Shown here piece by piece: positions 1 through 6,689 of a DNA stretch of 64,000 nucleotides. Position 1 is the first letter of the stretch. Every line of letters begins with the position of its first letter. Under the pieces are notes generated by a model. The model was not told the origin of the DNA, did not search any database, and saw only the letters and a list, made by a program, of their open reading frames with translations. The translations under genes were made by a program, and so were the position numbers. This DNA comes from Candidatus Sulfopaludibacter sp. SbA3. GTDB taxonomy: Bacteria; Acidobacteriota; Vicinamibacteria; Vicinamibacterales; UBA2999. The stretch covers positions 1-64,000 of the forward strand of contig CAMDNQ010000017.1 in NCBI GenBank assembly GCA_945903265.1. The letters are read 5' to 3'.

Positions 1-172
1 GCGCGTGCCGCACCCAGTTACCCAGGGCTGACGGCGTCAGATCCAACTCGCGGGCGACCGCCCCGATCGTCTTGCCTTCGTCCAAGACCAGCCGGACGGC
101 GCCGGCGATGAACTCTTCGGTGAACTGCCGCCTGGCTCGCCGTCCACGCTTGTCTGATCCCATTCTGGCCAT
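1..172 (-). CDS. IS3-family transposase OrfA, N-terminal fragment (runs off the window)
   Basis: The complement from ATG at 172 reads MARMGSDKRGRRARRQFTEE and continues, without a stop to the window edge, through a helix-turn-helix-like stretch ending VARELDLTPSALGNWVRHA. This is the usual N-terminus of IS3/IS911-type OrfA, which binds the element's ends before OrfB cuts the DNA. Only 57 residues are visible; the rest of OrfA and all of OrfB would lie to the left. The terminal DNA of the element appears to extend to about 211. Whether the element is intact cannot be seen. Confidence 0.8.
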   Translation of the reverse strand, partial: MARMGSDKRGRRARRQFTEEFIAGAVRLVLDEGKTIGAVARELDLTPSALGNWVRHA

Positions 173-211
173 CGTATCCGCCCTTCGGAAGATGTCCACG
201 GAATCGGATCA
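1..211 (-). mobile_element. Right end of an IS3-type insertion sequence
   Basis: The element contains the start of the transposase at 172 and about 40 bp of terminal DNA. Read on the minus strand from 211 inward, the end is TGATCCGATTCCGTGGACAT, which has the TG terminal dinucleotide and GTGGACA-type end typical of IS3 relatives. The exact boundary (211 or 217, both ending CA on the plus strand) is inferred, because the other inverted repeat and the target duplication are outside the window. Confidence 0.6.
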
Positions 212-761
212 AGCTCAGTCCGGGCTGGCCTTCTACCCGAATTTATTTGAAGCCGGTTTCCTGTCCGGCAGGTCCTTTCACACCCATCAAGGCCGGGCAG
301 AACTTCTCAAGGTGATCGGAACGCTGAAGCGGCGCCCGACCACTGATACGGCGCCGCACACAGCGTCCACGTGGGAGATTGTTCATCCCCAAATCGTCTC
401 GGCCTCAAAGGATCGGTTTGACGCTCATCAGTACGCGGACGCGGCGGAGGCCGCAATGAAGGTGGTCAATGGACGCGTCAAGCGGCTCTGGACGGCGAGC
501 GGCCGCGCGGAGAAGGACGGTAAGACCTTGATGCTCTCGGCCTTCAGCGTGAATGATCCCGTCATTCGCCTGGGTGACTTGTCGACGGAGTCCGGCCGGA
601 ACATTCAGGAAGGGTACATGCACCTCTTTGCGGGTTCGATGCAGGGTGTCCGCAATCCGAAGGCCCACGACCTTGTCACGATTTCGGCTGAGCGGTCCCT
701 TCACTTCCTTGTGCTGGCCAGTCTTCTGATGTTCACTCTCGACAACGCAGGTGCTGCCTAA
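192..761 (+). pseudogene. TIGR02391/Ymh-family cassette protein, 5' end replaced by the insertion sequence
   Basis: The C-terminal 130 residues match the TIGR02391 (Hypoth_Ymh) family: IVHPQIVSASKDRF, a helical middle, DGKTLMLSAFS, then the family signature EGYMHLFAGSMQGVRNPKAH followed by a leucine-rich helix. The family has no proven biochemical role; members turn up in integron cassettes, prophages and defence-rich regions. The reading frame is open leftward, but everything before about 212 is antisense insertion-sequence DNA. The ATG at 192 is therefore inside the element and the native start is lost. It is probably a 5'-truncated gene, although a fusion protein starting at 192 remains possible. 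The stop codon sits in the inverse core of the following attC site, as is usual for cassette genes. Confidence 0.65.
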
Positions 762-839
762 CATCCAAATGGAGCCGACGCGCCCGATGTCCGTCGTTAT
801 CAGATCACTTCGGCGCGCAGCTTATTTGGCACGTTAGGC
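756..839 (+). other. attC recombination site 1
   Basis: The inverse core GCCTAAC (756-762) overlaps the stop codon of the preceding gene and the core GTTAGGC is at 833-839. Between them the arms CCAAATGGAGC and GCTTATTTGG pair with extrahelical bases, followed by a GC-rich inner stem. This is the bulged-hairpin geometry that integron integrases recognise. The site is 84 bp long, within the normal attC range. Confidence 0.8.
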
Positions 840-855
840 GCCTCGATTGCGTTAA

Positions 856-1962
856 ATGGGACGATTGCTAGATCAGTTGCAGCTCCGCGCCCCTTCCGGA
901 TCGCTCGCCCGAACACTGGTTGAGTCGGTAGAGCAACTGCCTGGTTTGACCGAATGGTCGCTACCAGAGCCGGTCGGCGCGCGCTTTCTCGAAATCTTCA
1001 AGTGGGGCCTAGCGATCACTTCAACACGTTCACTTCCAGGAATTGAGGAACTTCAAACCGCATTTGGACGACAGGTTGTCGCAACTGGAGCACCAACAGA
1101 AGAAACATTCGCCGAGCTATCTGCCGCCGCACTATGCGTGTCACTTGGTTCGATAGCCGCAGGGCACATCCCTACTGGACCGGGCCGAACGGCTGATTGG
1201 CGCATGGTGTGGCCCGAAGCAGCTGAAATTGATGTCGAGGTTACCGTCGCCAGGAGGAAGGAGCGGCACGTTCGGCGCCAGACCGAGGCCACAGAGTTGG
1301 CCGCAGAGCTTTTCGACTCCGCGCGGCGGTGTGACCTTGTAGTGAACCTAGTAGACCCGACGAATCCGAGAGACCGGACTGCTGTTGTTAAGGCAACGAA
1401 GGCCATCTCGTGCGGAGAATCGCAAAGTGTTCCCGGGCGCTGGTCGATTCAAGCCGAGCCCGCGAACCGCGAGGCCGGTACCGTTTGGACCAATGGTCAA
1501 GATTCTGCGCCCGATTGGTGGTCCCAGGACGGTGCGAGAAGTTGTGCCTTCGTTCAGCAAGTCGATGAGCGTGACACGGCCGTTGTCACATCTCAGGTCC
1601 GGGTGTGGTTTGGCGTTCCGTATGTTGCCTATGTCAATCCCGTTATGCGAAAGGCGGATAGCCCGCAAGGCACGGAGGGGCTCCCATTTCTTATCGCCGT
1701 GGACGTATCACAGTTGCCCGGAGCGTTCGCTGAAATCCCGCGTGTCGCACTGGGCTTCCTACCTTTTTGGACCGCCGTCGGGGGCATTTTGCTTTTCCGA
1801 AGTCTTGCTGATTTTGACCGGGTTGGGTGGAGTTGGCGTCTGGTGCGGAATCCCCACGCGGCAGTTCAATTGCCTGAGAGTCTGTGCGCGGGAAGGACAG
1901 GCCTGGTAGGAGTAACCGATTCCTACAGAATGCTTCTCGAAACCCTCGGCTCGAGCGCCTAA
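856..1962 (+). CDS. Uncharacterised cassette protein, 368 aa
   Basis: The gene starts 17 bp after core site 1 and its stop lies in the inverse core of attC site 2. I do not recognise the family with certainty. The protein is soluble, with no signal peptide. Around residues 115-135 it has an acidic/beta segment AAEIDVEVTVARRKERH that resembles the D-x-EVxxxK part of PD-(D/E)xK nuclease-like folds; this is a guess from pattern only. The C-terminal third has LPFLIAVDVSQLPG, a hydrophobic strand FWTAVGGILLF, and a closing RNPHAAVQLPESL motif. Codon use is less GC-biased than in the chromosome on the right, as expected for a captured cassette gene. ATG at 856 is the first start after the recombination site. 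Confidence 0.7.
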   Translation: MGRLLDQLQLRAPSGSLARTLVESVEQLPGLTEWSLPEPVGARFLEIFKWGLAITSTRSLPGIEELQTAFGRQVVATGAPTEETFAELSAAALCVSLGSIAAGHIPTGPGRTADWRMVWPEAAEIDVEVTVARRKERHVRRQTEATELAAELFDSARRCDLVVNLVDPTNPRDRTAVVKATKAISCGESQSVPGRWSIQAEPANREAGTVWTNGQDSAPDWWSQDGARSCAFVQQVDERDTAVVTSQVRVWFGVPYVAYVNPVMRKADSPQGTEGLPFLIAVDVSQLPGAFAEIPRVALGFLPFWTAVGGILLFRSLADFDRVGWSWRLVRNPHAAVQLPESLCAGRTGLVGVTDSYRMLLETLGSSA

Positions 1963-2031
1963 AAAAGGTTTGCAGCCGTCTGCGCGCGGCGAGATACTGA
2001 GCGCGCTGCGGCTGAAGCCCCGGCGTTAGGC
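1957..2031 (+). other. attC recombination site 2
   Basis: The inverse core is the imperfect GCCTAAA (1957-1963), overlapping the stop codon of the preceding gene; the core GTTAGGC is at 2025-2031. The arms CAGCCGTCTGCGCGC and GCGCGCTGCGGCTG form a long stem with one bulge. The core is canonical; the A in place of C in the inverse core weakens it slightly. Confidence 0.75.
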
Positions 2032-2060
2032 CTTCAGGCAGCCCAGTTCGAGGACGACCT

Positions 2061-2501
2061 ATGAATAGAGTGATTCCGTGGACGGCCTGTGTTCTTCTCT
2101 TGTTGGCGCTTGGCGGCGTCTACTTCAGCGACCGGCGGAATTACGACGCGAAGGTCGCGGAGCTCGCAATCGTGGAGCAACGATTGGCTACCGTCACGGC
2201 CGAGGCAGACGCACGGCTCCGGGCCGCGAGCTTGCCGGAAGCAACAGCGATCGTGGATTTTCGTAAGGCCCTGCTATCGAGCGGAAGCGTCGCGGTTATC
2301 CGCAACACCTCGGACGGCTCGTCGCCGTTCTCGCTCCAAGTAGAAAGACCAAGCACCTCGAAGCAGCAGCGCTTCGAAACGGTCATCGACGGCAGCGGCA
2401 GCAAGGAAGTCGGCGAAGGCCAAGGCTGGGCTTTCGTTCCGGGCGATCGAATCACGGTGGGCCAGCCCGGCCACAAACCTCTTACGTTCACGCTCAAGTA
2501 G
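2061..2501 (+). CDS. Single-pass membrane cassette protein, 146 aa
   Basis: This is the first gene of the third cassette, beginning 29 bp after core site 2 behind a GAGGA ribosome-binding site. Residues 5-22 form one transmembrane helix (IPWTACVLLLLALGGVYF). Residues 28-60 are charged and alanine-rich, probably a short coiled coil (VAELAIVEQRLATVTAEADA). The C-terminal half looks beta-rich and ends PLTFTLK. No catalytic motif or known domain is recognised. A membrane-anchored protein with an extracytoplasmic domain is the most that can be said. Confidence 0.65.
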   Translation: MNRVIPWTACVLLLLALGGVYFSDRRNYDAKVAELAIVEQRLATVTAEADARLRAASLPEATAIVDFRKALLSSGSVAVIRNTSDGSSPFSLQVERPSTSKQQRFETVIDGSGSKEVGEGQGWAFVPGDRITVGQPGHKPLTFTLK

Positions 2502-2556
2502 CAATCAGTGCGGCGTGATGCCTCCGTAGGCCGATCGAATAAGAGCGCGAGGCGGT

Positions 2557-3228
2557 GTGTCATCGGAGCTTCTTGCAGTCGTTGTAGGGGGGGCGATCGG
2601 GCTTGCGGGCTCAATCGGCGCGCTGGTTTTTGGCTGGCTTCAGGCGAAGTCGTCTAGGGCCTTTACCCTCCGCCAGACCATCTACGTGGACGCGGCGATC
2701 GCGATGGCCGACAGCCTGGATTTCTTCTCGAAGGTCTCTGATCTCACGATCGATGACGGCGATCTCGCCGCGATGGTTCGCCCGACATCGGGAGCGATGT
2801 TCAAGATTCACTTGGTTGGCACGCCAGGCACTATCGCTGCGCTGTCTGAGGCCAACTATGAAATGACGGTTGCTGCGGCTGATCTCGTCGGTCGTCGCGC
2901 CCAACTACGGTCGATGCTTGACGCGTCAGAAGCGGGAACCGGTATCGCCCCAGTGTTGGTCGCGCGTCTCAGGATCGAATTGTTCATCGAGGCCATGCGG
3001 GCGAGCCTCAACTATCAAAGGCGCTTGGCCGACGTAAACCTTGAGGCGAGGCGTGAGCTTGGGTTCCCCCTCGTTGACGCTGCATATCGGAGCGCCAACC
3101 TAAAGGCCGAGGCGCGAATAGTCGCGGTTATTGAGGGCGCATTGAAGCAGCTTAAGCAGCTGCAGCCTAACGGGCCGCTGCCGCCGACGAGCGGCGCGCC
3201 GAGCGCGGGGCAGCCGAGCGGGTCATGA
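2557..3228 (+). CDS. Membrane-anchored cassette protein, 223 aa
   Basis: This is the second gene of the third cassette, starting at GTG 55 bp after the preceding stop. A glycine-rich N-terminal helix (residues 5-29, VVVGGAIGLAGSIGALVFGW) should span the membrane, followed by a long, mostly helical cytoplasmic part with repeated Arg/Glu. The last about 20 residues (from PNGPLPPTSG) are low-complexity because they are encoded by the attC palindrome at 3165-3260: the gene runs into its own recombination site. No known family is recognised. Cassette proteins with this topology (one N-terminal helix plus a helical domain) are common but functionally unassigned. Confidence 0.65.
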   Translation: MSSELLAVVVGGAIGLAGSIGALVFGWLQAKSSRAFTLRQTIYVDAAIAMADSLDFFSKVSDLTIDDGDLAAMVRPTSGAMFKIHLVGTPGTIAALSEANYEMTVAAADLVGRRAQLRSMLDASEAGTGIAPVLVARLRIELFIEAMRASLNYQRRLADVNLEARRELGFPLVDAAYRSANLKAEARIVAVIEGALKQLKQLQPNGPLPPTSGAPSAGQPSGS

Positions 3229-3260
3229 ACGCCACTCGCGGCTGACGGCTCGCGTTAGGA
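3165..3260 (+). other. attC recombination site 3
   Basis: The inverse core GCCTAAC (3165-3171) and the core GTTAGGA (3254-3260, last base off consensus) bound a 96-bp imperfect palindrome. The arms after CCTAAC pair with the GCGGCTGACGGCTCG run before GTTAGG. It overlaps the last 64 bp of the preceding coding region. It marks the right end of the recognisable cassette array; the toxin gene beyond it is on the opposite strand. Confidence 0.7.
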
Positions 3261-3274
3261 CGATTCTCAAAGAC

Positions 3275-3610
3275 CTATCCGACTATTTCCAGAAGGCCGT
3301 CGAGCACTTTGGCCAGTTCCTCTTCAGATGCCCGGCCCAATCGCTTCCCAATTCGTTCGGTCGAGAGGGTGCGAATCTGGCTAATCTTCACCCACGACGG
3401 CTTGGGCAACTTCGCGGCGGTGAGTTCGAGCGTCAGTGGGTAGCCGGCTCGCGGCTCCTGGCTCGTGAGGGCCACTGCGATGACAGTGCCCGATCGCTCG
3501 TTGAACACATCGTGGCTCAGCACCAGGACCGGGCGTTCGCCAGACTGTTCGTGGCCGCGCACCGGGTTGAGATCGGCCCAGCGAATCTCGCCTCTCAGTA
3601 TTCGGGCCAT
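3275..3610 (-). CDS. MazF/PemK-family mRNA interferase toxin
   Basis: This 111-aa protein has the family hallmarks: RGEIRWADLNPVRGHEQSG near the N-terminus, RPVLVLS, and the ALTSQ strand. In MazF the loop arginine and the threonine of this last strand form the RNase site. Members cut single-stranded RNA at short sequence motifs. The start overlaps the 3' end of the antitoxin gene by 16 bp, the usual toxin-antitoxin coupling. It lies 15 bp from the last attC site but faces the array, and belongs with the operon to its right. Confidence 0.9.
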   Translation of the reverse strand: MARILRGEIRWADLNPVRGHEQSGERPVLVLSHDVFNERSGTVIAVALTSQEPRAGYPLTLELTAAKLPKPSWVKISQIRTLSTERIGKRLGRASEEELAKVLDGLLEIVG

Positions 3611-3837
3611 GACTCACCCGACGCGGCGAGGCCTTCGTCGGCCAGTTGCTGTTCCTCCGCAGGGTCGAGTTTGGCGCACTCCTCGGCAAGCCGTGTACGC
3701 GCCAGGCGTGCCAGCTTCTCGGCCAGCGCGGCTTCGATGGCCTGGCTCCGATTGCGGAAACGTTGGCGCGCGACCAGGTGGTCCACGCGGTCCAGCAAAT
3801 CAGCGTCAAGCGTGAGAGCGACTTTGGTCTTGGGCAT
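3595..3837 (-). CDS. Ribbon-helix-helix antitoxin of the MazEF-type pair
   Basis: The 80-aa protein starts at ATG 3837 (MPKTKVALTLDADLL), giving a ribbon-helix-helix N-terminus: beta strand KVALTLD, helix DLLDRVDHLVARQR, then NRSQAIEAAL. The C-terminal half is acidic and ends GESWPEY, a tail often seen in MazE-like antitoxins, where it occupies the toxin's RNA groove. A longer in-frame start exists upstream, but it would read through the operator-like palindrome. It should bind and neutralise the adjacent toxin and repress its own promoter. Confidence 0.85.
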   Translation of the reverse strand: MPKTKVALTLDADLLDRVDHLVARQRFRNRSQAIEAALAEKLARLARTRLAEECAKLDPAEEQQLADEGLAASGESWPEY

Positions 3838-3842
3838 GGCAG

Positions 3843-3859
3843 TATGACAAAACATCATA
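3843..3859. promoter_or_regulatory. Candidate operator of the toxin-antitoxin pair
   Basis: TATGACAAAACATCATA is an imperfect 7-bp inverted repeat (TATGACA / CATCATA) lying 5 bp upstream of the antitoxin start and overlapping the expected promoter region. Ribbon-helix-helix antitoxins typically bind such short palindromes to autorepress. This is inferred from position and symmetry only. Confidence 0.5.
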
Positions 3860-3878
3860 CCACGACGTCCGCGCAAGG

Positions 3879-4178
3879 CTAGTCGGCGTCGCGCAGCGCC
3901 ACCAGTTCCACGCGGCCAATTCCCAGGCGATCGCCCGGCGAGAGTCTTCCGCTCTGCACACGCGCGCCGTTCACGAACGTCCCATTGGTGCTCTCGAGGT
4001 CATGCACCTCGAGGGTGCCGTCCTCGAGCGCCGACAGGCGGCAATGGACGCGCGACACCAGCGGCGCATCCAGGATGAAATCGGCTCCCGTGGCGCGGCC
4101 GACGGTTTTGACTCCCCCCGGCAGGATGCGGAATGTCGTCTCTGGGCTTGTGTCATCGACCGTTCGCAAAATCCACAT
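3879..4178 (-). CDS. Stand-alone FHA-domain protein, 99 aa
   Basis: The whole protein is one forkhead-associated domain: VGRATGADFIL (Gly-Arg of the phosphothreonine loop), SRVHCRLS (Ser and His) and ESTNGTFVNG (Asn contact), all conserved. FHA domains bind phosphothreonine peptides made by Hanks-type kinases. It starts 10 bp after the stop of the fused E1 dehydrogenase and is probably co-transcribed with it, so a regulatory link to that enzyme is possible (in actinobacteria the FHA protein GarA regulates 2-oxoglutarate metabolism). No kinase lies in the window. Confidence 0.9.
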   Translation of the reverse strand: MWILRTVDDTSPETTFRILPGGVKTVGRATGADFILDAPLVSRVHCRLSALEDGTLEVHDLESTNGTFVNGARVQSGRLSPGDRLGIGRVELVALRDAD

Positions 4179-4188
4179 AAGTGATTCT

Positions 4189-6630
4189 CTAGTACTCCAT
4201 CAACAGACGCGCCGCACGGAAGACGAGGTCTTCCGATGGCAGAAAGTATTCCTCAAGCGGGGGGGAGTAGGGAACGGGCGTGTCCAAAGCCCCCAGGATT
4301 CTGACGGGAGCATCGAGCGACTCGAACGCCTCCTCCTGGATGATCGCCGCAAGGCTCTCGCCGATCCCACCGGTCCGTGAATCTTCATGGACGATGAGGA
4401 CCCGGCCGCAGTGACGGGCGACAGTGAGCACAGCGTTTCTATCGAGCGGCGCGAGCGTGCGCAGGTCGAGGACGCTCGCTTCGATCGATTCGTCGGCCAG
4501 CAGCTGCGCGACCCGCATCGCGACGTGTACGTAGGCGCCATACGAAATGATCGCCAGGTCGCTGCCGCTGCGCCTCAGAGCAGCGCGGCCGATCGGCATC
4601 GGCTCCGGCGCCTCGCGTTCGAGCCGCTGCTTGATCTGCGGGTCGCGATAGAGCGCGATGTGCTCGTAAAAGAGCACCGGGTCCGGATCGGCAACGGCCG
4701 CGGCCATGAGTGCGCGCGCGTCGGCCGGCGTTGACGGCACCACGATCTTGAGTCCCGGGGTCCGGTAGAACCAGGGCTCCGTGTTCTGGCTGTGGTACGG
4801 CCCCGCGTGGCGCAGCCCTCCCCACGGCATGCGGACGACCATCGGCACCGATCCGCCCCACCGGTAGCGGATCTTCGCCGCATTATTTACAAGCTGGTTG
4901 AAGCCGGTGGCGACGAAGTCGTTGAACTGCATCTCGCCGATTGGCCGCAGTCCGGCCAGCGCCGAGCCGACGCAGACGCCGAGAATGCCGCTTTCGGCGA
5001 GTGGCGCATTGACCAGGCGATCGCCAAACTCCTTGAGGAGCGGGCGCAGCATGAGGAACGCATTGCCGTAGCGTCCGCCGACGTCTTCGCCATAGACGAA
5101 CACGCGCGGGTCGGCTTCGAGCGTGTCGCGGATGCCGAGCATGATCGCGTCGAGGAAGGTATTCCCGGCCGGGTCGTGCGGTGGTCCCTCCTCGAGCGGC
5201 GGAAGGGCCGGCTCGAGATCGATGCCCAGACGAACATCGGGATCGAGCACCTCGATGCGGAGGCGCGGCGCCTCGTTGGCCCATACGCGTTCCGCCGCCG
5301 TCGCGGGTTGGGGCCATGGCGCGTCGATGACCGCCTGCGCCTCGCGCTCGACGAGGTCCGCCGCCTCGCCCTGCCATGTCTTCAGGTCGCCAGGCCTGAT
5401 GATGCGGTCCCTCTCGAGCTCGCGCGCATACGACTCGATCGGATCGCGTTTCTTCCAGAGGGCATATTGCGTGCGGTCCGCGTACCCCTGTGGGGCGAGG
5501 TCGGGATAGCTCCAGGAGGCGGGCGGCTCCTTGCCGAGATACAGCATGTCGTCGTGATGGGCGTGCCCGCACACCCGGAACGCGACCAGTTCGATGAGCG
5601 TCGGCCCCGCCCCGCCCCTGGCACGGTCGGCCGCCCATGTGAACGCGGCCGCGATTGCCTCGGGATCGGTGCCGTCGATCGTGATGCCGGGAATGCCGTA
5701 CCCGATCGCCTTGTCGGCGAACGTACGCACCGCCGACTGTTCGTGGACCGGCGTCGACAGCGCCGTCTGGTTGTTCTCGATGCAGAACACGGCCGGCAGG
5801 CGGCGGGCGGCGGCGAGGTTGATTGCCTCGTGCCACTCGCCCAGCGATGAGCCGCCTTCGCCAATGAAGGAGAACGCCACCCGGCCGGATCGCTGGCGGC
5901 TGAAGGCCATCGCCATGCCGGCAATCGTCACCGTGCTGATGGCCAGCGGGGCGGCTGCGGGAAGAATTCCCCATTCGAGGTCGCCGAAGTGGAGATCGCG
6001 GCCGTCCATCGGCGGACCGGCTTTGCCCATCTGTGCGTTGAGGACCGCGCGCACCATGGCGGGTTCGGGCCGCATGGCCAGCGCGACGCCGAGGTCGCGG
6101 ATGATCGGTCCGACGACATCACCCTGCCAGCCGAGCGCCGCGTCGCGATACGCAGGGCCTCGCCGGAGCCGAATCGCCGCGGCGTAGATCGCCTCCTGTC
6201 CGAGCGATCGAAAGCCTTTGCCCTGAAACGCGACCCCGTTGTACCGAACGTCGCTGCCCAGAAAGAACTGCTTGAGCCGATTGTCGACGGCTCGCGTCAG
6301 CACCATCCCGCGCAGGATTTCGCGGCGCTCGTCCGGCAACAGCGATGCGGCAATGGCTTCGCGCGCCAGGAACCCGTCGCACGCCTCGATCAGTCCGGCA
6401 CGGGCCTCGTCTTCAGCCGCTTCGCTTGCCGGTATCGTTCGGCGGAGCTCGGTTCGGAGCGCCACGCGGAGGGATTCGATTCTGGACGCGTCGCGATCGG
6501 GTATCCGCGAGGCGCCGCACGCCTCGAGGGCGTCGCCGACGCCCGGGCGGGCGAAAGGAAAGCGCTGGACGACGAAGCCGAGAAGCCGCGCGGCAACGTG
6601 CGCGGTCGTCGTAGCAGGCGCGGAGCCCAT
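4189..6630 (-). CDS. Fused alpha/beta E1 component of a 2-oxoacid dehydrogenase complex
   Basis: A single 813-aa chain joins an E1-alpha domain (about residues 95-430) to an E1-beta domain (about 490-813). It uses thiamine diphosphate to decarboxylate a 2-oxo acid and pass the acyl group to an E2 lipoyl domain. The cofactor motif reads GEGGSSLGEW with the following ENNQ, a variant of the usual GDG-N pattern. The beta part has FVYGEDVGG, NAPLAESGI and RMPWGG. The substrate, pyruvate or branched-chain oxo acid, cannot be fixed. No E2 or E3 gene is in the window. ATG 6630 is preferred over an upstream in-frame start at 6672, which would intrude on the divergent methyltransferase. A second fused E1 of different sequence lies at 40802-42946. 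Confidence 0.88.
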   Translation of the reverse strand: MGSAPATTTAHVAARLLGFVVQRFPFARPGVGDALEACGASRIPDRDASRIESLRVALRTELRRTIPASEAAEDEARAGLIEACDGFLAREAIAASLLPDERREILRGMVLTRAVDNRLKQFFLGSDVRYNGVAFQGKGFRSLGQEAIYAAAIRLRRGPAYRDAALGWQGDVVGPIIRDLGVALAMRPEPAMVRAVLNAQMGKAGPPMDGRDLHFGDLEWGILPAAAPLAISTVTIAGMAMAFSRQRSGRVAFSFIGEGGSSLGEWHEAINLAAARRLPAVFCIENNQTALSTPVHEQSAVRTFADKAIGYGIPGITIDGTDPEAIAAAFTWAADRARGGAGPTLIELVAFRVCGHAHHDDMLYLGKEPPASWSYPDLAPQGYADRTQYALWKKRDPIESYARELERDRIIRPGDLKTWQGEAADLVEREAQAVIDAPWPQPATAAERVWANEAPRLRIEVLDPDVRLGIDLEPALPPLEEGPPHDPAGNTFLDAIMLGIRDTLEADPRVFVYGEDVGGRYGNAFLMLRPLLKEFGDRLVNAPLAESGILGVCVGSALAGLRPIGEMQFNDFVATGFNQLVNNAAKIRYRWGGSVPMVVRMPWGGLRHAGPYHSQNTEPWFYRTPGLKIVVPSTPADARALMAAAVADPDPVLFYEHIALYRDPQIKQRLEREAPEPMPIGRAALRRSGSDLAIISYGAYVHVAMRVAQLLADESIEASVLDLRTLAPLDRNAVLTVARHCGRVLIVHEDSRTGGIGESLAAIIQEEAFESLDAPVRILGALDTPVPYSPPLEEYFLPSEDLVFRAARLLMEY

Positions 6631-6689
6631 TGGGCGATCATGGTAACTCTCTGCCTGTGACAACTCCCACACACTTCAAAGGCTGGGCG

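Larger units (their letters stand above)
212..3260 (+). mobile_element. Integron gene-cassette array (three attC sites, no integrase in view)
   Basis: Three successive plus-strand genes or gene pairs each end in an imperfect palindrome bounded by an inverse core resembling RYYYAAC and a core resembling GTTRRRY (756-839, 1957-2031, 3165-3260). All genes face the same way, start soon after the preceding core site, and are visibly more A/T-rich than the flanking chromosome. This is the layout of an integron cassette array. Cut points between G and TT would give cassettes of roughly 834-2025 and 2026-3254, plus a left cassette truncated by the IS. The array may be a CALIN (attC cluster without integrase) or part of a larger chromosomal integron extending left. 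Confidence 0.75.

Noticed and set aside
2502-2556. Possible fourth attC between the two genes of the third cassette
   Set aside because: No GTTRRRY core or paired arms are visible in this 55-bp gap.
4792-5850. Plus-strand frame of 352 codons
   Set aside because: Antisense to the first E1 fusion, with low-complexity Arg/Asp/Glu composition and no motifs.
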